Positions 60,842 through 64,000 of a stretch of 64,000 nucleotides of DNA are shown here, piece after piece. A model generated the notes under the pieces. The model ran no database searches. It was not told where the DNA came from and saw only the letters and a list, made by a program, of their open reading frames with translations. The translations under genes and the position numbers were made by a program. The DNA is taken from the NCBI GenBank assembly GCA_963723355.1, contig CAVRQQ010000027.1:1-64000 (forward strand), written 5' to 3'. Origin of the DNA: JAFDBW01 sp963723355 (GTDB lineage Bacteria > Desulfobacterota > Desulfuromonadia > Desulfuromonadales > BM103). Position 1 is the stretch's first letter. Every line of letters starts with the position of its first letter.

Positions 60842-61417
60842 ATGGCCCAGGATAAAATCAGCACAGCCGTAGCTCAGCAAGTCGCCCTGCTCGACCCTTT
60901 TCTGCTCACCCAGAGAGCTGTTCTGAATACTCTGGCGGAGCATTTGGTGTCCACCTTTCACCAGGGTGGCCGGCTGTTTCTGGTCGGTAGCGGCCCGTTC
61001 GGTTCGATCGCCGGCCTGATCGGCCAGTCATTTCTTCACCGGCAGACCCTGGAGCGGCCGGCCCTGCCGGCCATTGCCCTGACCAACGACGCCGGCCTGG
61101 CGACCTTTCTTGCCGGAGATGAACAGGGGAGCCAGCTTTTCAGTCGTCAACTGCGCGCCCTGGCCAGTAATCAGGACACGGTCATGGCTCTGGCGGGAAG
61201 CCATCTCAGTCCGGCTGATCGTGAGGCACTCGACACGGCCAGACAACTGGGCTGCCGCACGGTCCTGATTGCCGGCGAGCAGGTGGAGCTGACTGATATC
61301 CTGCCGGACATCAATCTCTCACTGCCCAGTGACTCGCTGCCACGACTGCAGGAAAATATCCTTTTCATCGGCAATCTTCTCTGCACACTGGTCGAGGGCG
61401 CACTCTTCGGCACCTGA
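60842..61417 (+). CDS. SIS-domain protein, phosphoheptose isomerase-like
   Basis: A 191-residue sugar isomerase (SIS) fold protein. It resembles GmhA/DiaA: LAEHLVSTFHQGGRLFLVGSGPFGSIAGLIGQSFL holds the phosphosugar-binding loop, then ALTNDAGLATFL and the second SIS segment (VMALAGSHLSPADREALDTA). The catalytic Glu and His of true GmhA are not clearly in place, so a DiaA-like or other sugar-phosphate binding role is possible. GAGG precedes ATG 60842; a sigma-70 promoter lies upstream. It has no LPS heptose genes as neighbours. Confidence 0.72.
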   Translation: MAQDKISTAVAQQVALLDPFLLTQRAVLNTLAEHLVSTFHQGGRLFLVGSGPFGSIAGLIGQSFLHRQTLERPALPAIALTNDAGLATFLAGDEQGSQLFSRQLRALASNQDTVMALAGSHLSPADREALDTARQLGCRTVLIAGEQVELTDILPDINLSLPSDSLPRLQENILFIGNLLCTLVEGALFGT

Positions 61418-61748
61418 GATTGTCGTGGCAGGCGGCCGTGCCGCCCCTGAATGAACGCCCGTACGGACCGGTATTTCAGATCGATCTACTCTCACGCTTC
61501 ACAGCCCGTGAACAGCTGTGGACCGGAAGATCAGGGCGCACAGAGATCTCAGGCCACTGGCGGACAAGAGAATTGACAGAGAAGCCGCAAAAAACGTATC
61601 ATTAAAAAGTTTTGGATAAGGTTATCGAAGCGGGTCCGGTTGAGGCTGTTGCCGCCAGCCGGGTGCGTTTATCAATATTTGCAGGCCCCGATTCACGACG
61701 AGTCACTTCTCCGGAGAATCCGGGTCTGACAATGCGAGATGTTTCATC
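61418..61748 (+). promoter_or_regulatory. Intergenic region with promoter of ccsB-hemA-hemC
   Basis: No gene is visible. TTGACA (61573-61578) is spaced by 18 bases from TATCAT (61597-61602), a good sigma-70 promoter. The leader of about 140 nt that follows has no evident riboswitch fold or terminator. Confidence 0.55.
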
Positions 61749-62585
61749 ATGACGGTAAATATCCTGCTCTTCAAAATCACTCTTCTGGTCTATTTCGTCG
61801 CCACGATCTTCTACCTGATAGGCGTGATTTCGCGCAAAGAACGCTTCCGTCAGAACGCTGTCTATCTGTTGATTGGCGGTTTTATCCTGCATTGCATCAC
61901 CCTGGCCGTTCGTTGGGTCGCCACCGGTGCCATGCCGGTCGCCAGCCTTCATGAATCGTTATCGTTTTTTGCCTGGGCGCTGGTCGGAATCTACCTGATC
62001 TTCTACCTGCGCTATCGCACCGTGATGCTCGGTGCATTTATAACTCCGCTGGCGCTGGTCCTGATGATTATCGGCACGACAACCTCCGCGCAGGCCCCGG
62101 CACTCAATCCGATGCTGGACAGCTGGTGGTTTCCCGTGCATGTTACTCTGGCCTTTCTCGGACACGCAATCTTTGCCATTGCAGCAGCGGCCGGAGTCAT
62201 GTACCTGCTTCAGGAACGCATGCTGAAAAGCAAAAAGTTCTCCGGGCTGTTTTATCGTCTCCCCTCTCTCGACACCCTTGACAGCATGAACTACAAGTGC
62301 CTGACCTTCGGTTTTCCGCTGATGACAATGGGTATCATCTCCGGTGCAATCTGGGCCAATTCCGCCTGGGGGGGCTACTGGCGATGGGATCCGAAGGAGA
62401 CCTGGGCACTGATCAGCTGGTTTCTCTACGCCGCATTGCTGCACGGCAGACTTACCGTCGGCTGGCGCGGTCGCCGTGCCGCAATCTTCGCCATCATCGG
62501 CTTCGGGTTCCTCCTCTTCACCTTCTTTGGCGTCAACCTGTTTCTCTCCGGAGAGCACAGCTTCCGTAACTTTACGGGGCAGTAG
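61749..62585 (+). CDS. Cytochrome c biogenesis protein CcsB/CcsA type (system II heme handling)
   Basis: An integral membrane protein with about eight spans that presents heme to the CcsB/ResB partner for attachment to apocytochromes. The WWD signature WGGYWRWDPKETWALISW lies near residue 218, flanked by helices with conserved His (HVTLAFLGHAIFAI; LYAALLHGRLTVGW). At 278 residues it is the short CcsA/CcsB form. It precedes hemA, an arrangement common in Geobacter relatives, linking heme synthesis to cytochrome maturation. HemX-type heme regulators have a similar fold, but the WWD motif favours CcsA type. Confidence 0.88.
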   Translation: MTVNILLFKITLLVYFVATIFYLIGVISRKERFRQNAVYLLIGGFILHCITLAVRWVATGAMPVASLHESLSFFAWALVGIYLIFYLRYRTVMLGAFITPLALVLMIIGTTTSAQAPALNPMLDSWWFPVHVTLAFLGHAIFAIAAAAGVMYLLQERMLKSKKFSGLFYRLPSLDTLDSMNYKCLTFGFPLMTMGIISGAIWANSAWGGYWRWDPKETWALISWFLYAALLHGRLTVGWRGRRAAIFAIIGFGFLLFTFFGVNLFLSGEHSFRNFTGQ

Positions 62586-62608
62586 CAGAGAAACTTAAGG
62601 AGCGCGCC

Positions 62609-63925
62609 ATGCACATCGTCATCGTCGGGCTGAGCCACAAAACAGCGCCGGTTGAAATCCGTGAACGTCTCGCCTTTGCACCGACCGCCATGCAACGTCC
62701 GTTGCAGAAACTGCTCGAGCTGCCTCCCGTCGCCGAAGGTTTGATCGTCTCGACCTGCAACCGGGTCGAGCTTTGCGCTGCGACCAAGGAACCGGATGTT
62801 GCCATGGCTGCCATGCGTCGATTTCTCGCTGAGTACCATGAGATACCGCCGGGCGAAATAGACGACCATCTGTACGACTACCAGGGCGAGGATGCGATCC
62901 GGCATCTCTTCCGTGTCGCCTCCAGCCTTGACTCGATGGTCCTCGGCGAACCGCAGATCCTCGGCCAGATTAAAACCGCCTACGGCTACGCCGCCGAATT
63001 CAAGACCGCGGGGCTGATCCTCAACCGTTTCCTGCACAAGGCGTTCTCCGTCGCCAAGCGCGTCCGCACCGAAACCGCCATCGCCAGTAATGCTGTCTCG
63101 GTTTCTTTTGCAGCGGTCGAACTGGCACGCAAAATTTTTGACCGGATCGACAACAAGGCCGTCATGATCATCGGTGCCGGCGAGATGTGCGAGCTGGCGG
63201 CACGGCACTTCATCACCAATGGCGTTTCGAAAGTTCTGGTCACCAACCGGACTTTCGCAAGGGCGGAAAAACTGGCCGCCGAATTTCAGGGCAAGGCCGT
63301 GCCCTTTGAGTACTTTGTCGACCATCTGGTTGAAGCCGACATTGTCTTGACATCCACCGGTGCGCCGAACTTTATTCTCGGCCAGCGCCAGATGGAAGAT
63401 GTCCTTAAACGCCGTAAAAACCGGCCGATGTTTCTGATCGACATCGCCGTACCTCGAGATATCGACCCGAAGGTCAACAACCTTGACAACGCCTATCTCT
63501 ACGATGTCGATGATCTCCAGGGGGTCGTACAGGCCAACCTGAAGGAGCGCAAGAAAGAGGCCAGCAAGGCCGAGGCGATCGTCGAGCAGGAGATCGGCCA
63601 ATTCCACCAGTGGCTGGCAAACCTTGAAGTCAAGCCCACAATCATAGCCCTGCGTCGCAAGTTCGAAGAGATCCGTCAGCAGGAGTTGGACAAAACCTTC
63701 GGCAACCTCAAGGACCTGTCCGGCAAGGATCGCAAAAGCATCGAGGCTATGGCCAATGCCATCATCAACAAGATCCTGCATCAGCCGACAACTGTTCTCA
63801 AACAGAGCCAGAACGATGCCAGCGGCAATGACCATGTCGATGCCGTGCGAACCCTTTTCGACCTGCCCGCGCCGGCGGACGATGACAAGGAAATCAAACC
63901 CCTGGGCGACCCCGACCAGGAATAA
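62609..63925 (+). CDS. hemA: Glutamyl-tRNA reductase
   Basis: First committed step of C5 tetrapyrrole synthesis, NADPH reduction of glutamyl-tRNA to glutamate-1-semialdehyde. The 438 residues start MHIVIVGLSHKTAPVEIRER and carry the nucleophilic Cys in LIVSTCNRVELCA, DSMVLGEPQILGQIK, the nucleotide-binding VMIIGAGEMCELAARHFI and the C-terminal dimerisation spine. AAGGAG precedes ATG 62609. It lies between ccsB and hemC, with short gaps. Confidence 0.97.
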   Translation: MHIVIVGLSHKTAPVEIRERLAFAPTAMQRPLQKLLELPPVAEGLIVSTCNRVELCAATKEPDVAMAAMRRFLAEYHEIPPGEIDDHLYDYQGEDAIRHLFRVASSLDSMVLGEPQILGQIKTAYGYAAEFKTAGLILNRFLHKAFSVAKRVRTETAIASNAVSVSFAAVELARKIFDRIDNKAVMIIGAGEMCELAARHFITNGVSKVLVTNRTFARAEKLAAEFQGKAVPFEYFVDHLVEADIVLTSTGAPNFILGQRQMEDVLKRRKNRPMFLIDIAVPRDIDPKVNNLDNAYLYDVDDLQGVVQANLKERKKEASKAEAIVEQEIGQFHQWLANLEVKPTIIALRRKFEEIRQQELDKTFGNLKDLSGKDRKSIEAMANAIINKILHQPTTVLKQSQNDASGNDHVDAVRTLFDLPAPADDDKEIKPLGDPDQE

Positions 63926-63940
63926 TAAGGAGTTATATTG

Positions 63941-64000
63941 ATGTCCAAGAAGCTACTGCGAATCGGCACCCGTGCCAGTCAACTGGCCCTGTGGCAGGCC
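63941..64000 (+). CDS. hemC: Hydroxymethylbilane synthase (5' end only)
   Basis: The frame opens at ATG 63941 after AAGGAG and reads MSKKLLRIGTRASQLALWQA, the diagnostic N-terminus of porphobilinogen deaminase (IGTRxSxLALWQ), before the window ends. It continues the ccsB-hemA-hemC operon. Confidence 0.93.
   Translation, partial: MSKKLLRIGTRASQLALWQA

Noticed and set aside
62426..63835. 469-codon frame antisense to hemA
   Set aside because: hemA is unambiguous on the plus strand; the antisense frame has no RBS or domain signal.

Overview
The window is a GC-rich, densely packed bacterial chromosome segment with no rRNA, tRNA, CRISPR array or intact transposon that I can see. Its content points to a diazotrophic, anaerobic, electron-transferring member of the Desulfuromonadales/Geobacter relatives: a Mo-nitrogenase cluster with sigma-54 promoters and a leader that looks terminator-controlled, DraT/DraG control of nitrogenase, a lipoprotein decaheme cytochrome beside an MtrB/PioB-type porin, rubredoxin and a short MetH. 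The taxonomic call is inference from gene content only.

Layout. 1-6.6 kb: recQ (cut by the window edge), aroC, an AT-rich islet with a heme-binding-type exported protein and a candidate small RNA, a haloacid dehalogenase and a metF-like gene. 6.7-10.6 kb: rubredoxin, metH and a small Cys-rich protein. 10.8-16.5 kb: glyoxylate metabolism (aminotransferase, malate synthase, large isocitrate lyase). 16.5-32.7 kb, all on the minus strand: draT-draG-two small genes-macrodomain-FKBP, then nifHDK, nifX, nif ferredoxin, a second NifX-like gene, nifB, a TauE/SafE permease, a NifU-N/NifQ fusion, and nifENV. 33-37.5 kb: ilvE, a badly frameshifted gene resembling LCIB-type carbonic anhydrases, a J-domain protein, a beta-carbonic anhydrase and a LysR regulator. 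37.7-41.1 kb: decaheme cytochrome plus porin. 41.4-46 kb: DegP protease, histidine kinase, response regulator and PpsR. 46.2-48.4 kb: prmA-rsmE-zinc ribbon protein. 48.5-54.6 kb: TetR regulator and a tripartite RND efflux operon. 54.7-60.2 kb: MBL hydrolase, tautomerase, dapF, HAD, nfo, dtd, darP. 60.2-64 kb: thioredoxin, a SIS protein, and ccsB-hemA-hemC for heme and cytochrome maturation.

How the parts connect. The nif region holds structural genes, FeMo-cofactor assembly (NifB, NifEN, NifV, NifX, a NifQ fusion) and post-translational control of NifH by reversible ADP-ribosylation. The cytochrome genes, CcsB and the heme pathway fit a lifestyle rich in c-type cytochromes.

Caution. At least fourteen conserved genes between 5.8 and 44.5 kb, and one near 60.1 kb, carry apparent single-base indels; nifB and the LCIB-like gene carry five or more each. 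The region 45-60 kb reads cleanly. Draft-sequence error is the simplest explanation, so frameshifted genes are annotated over their full reconstructed span and should not be read as proven pseudogenes.
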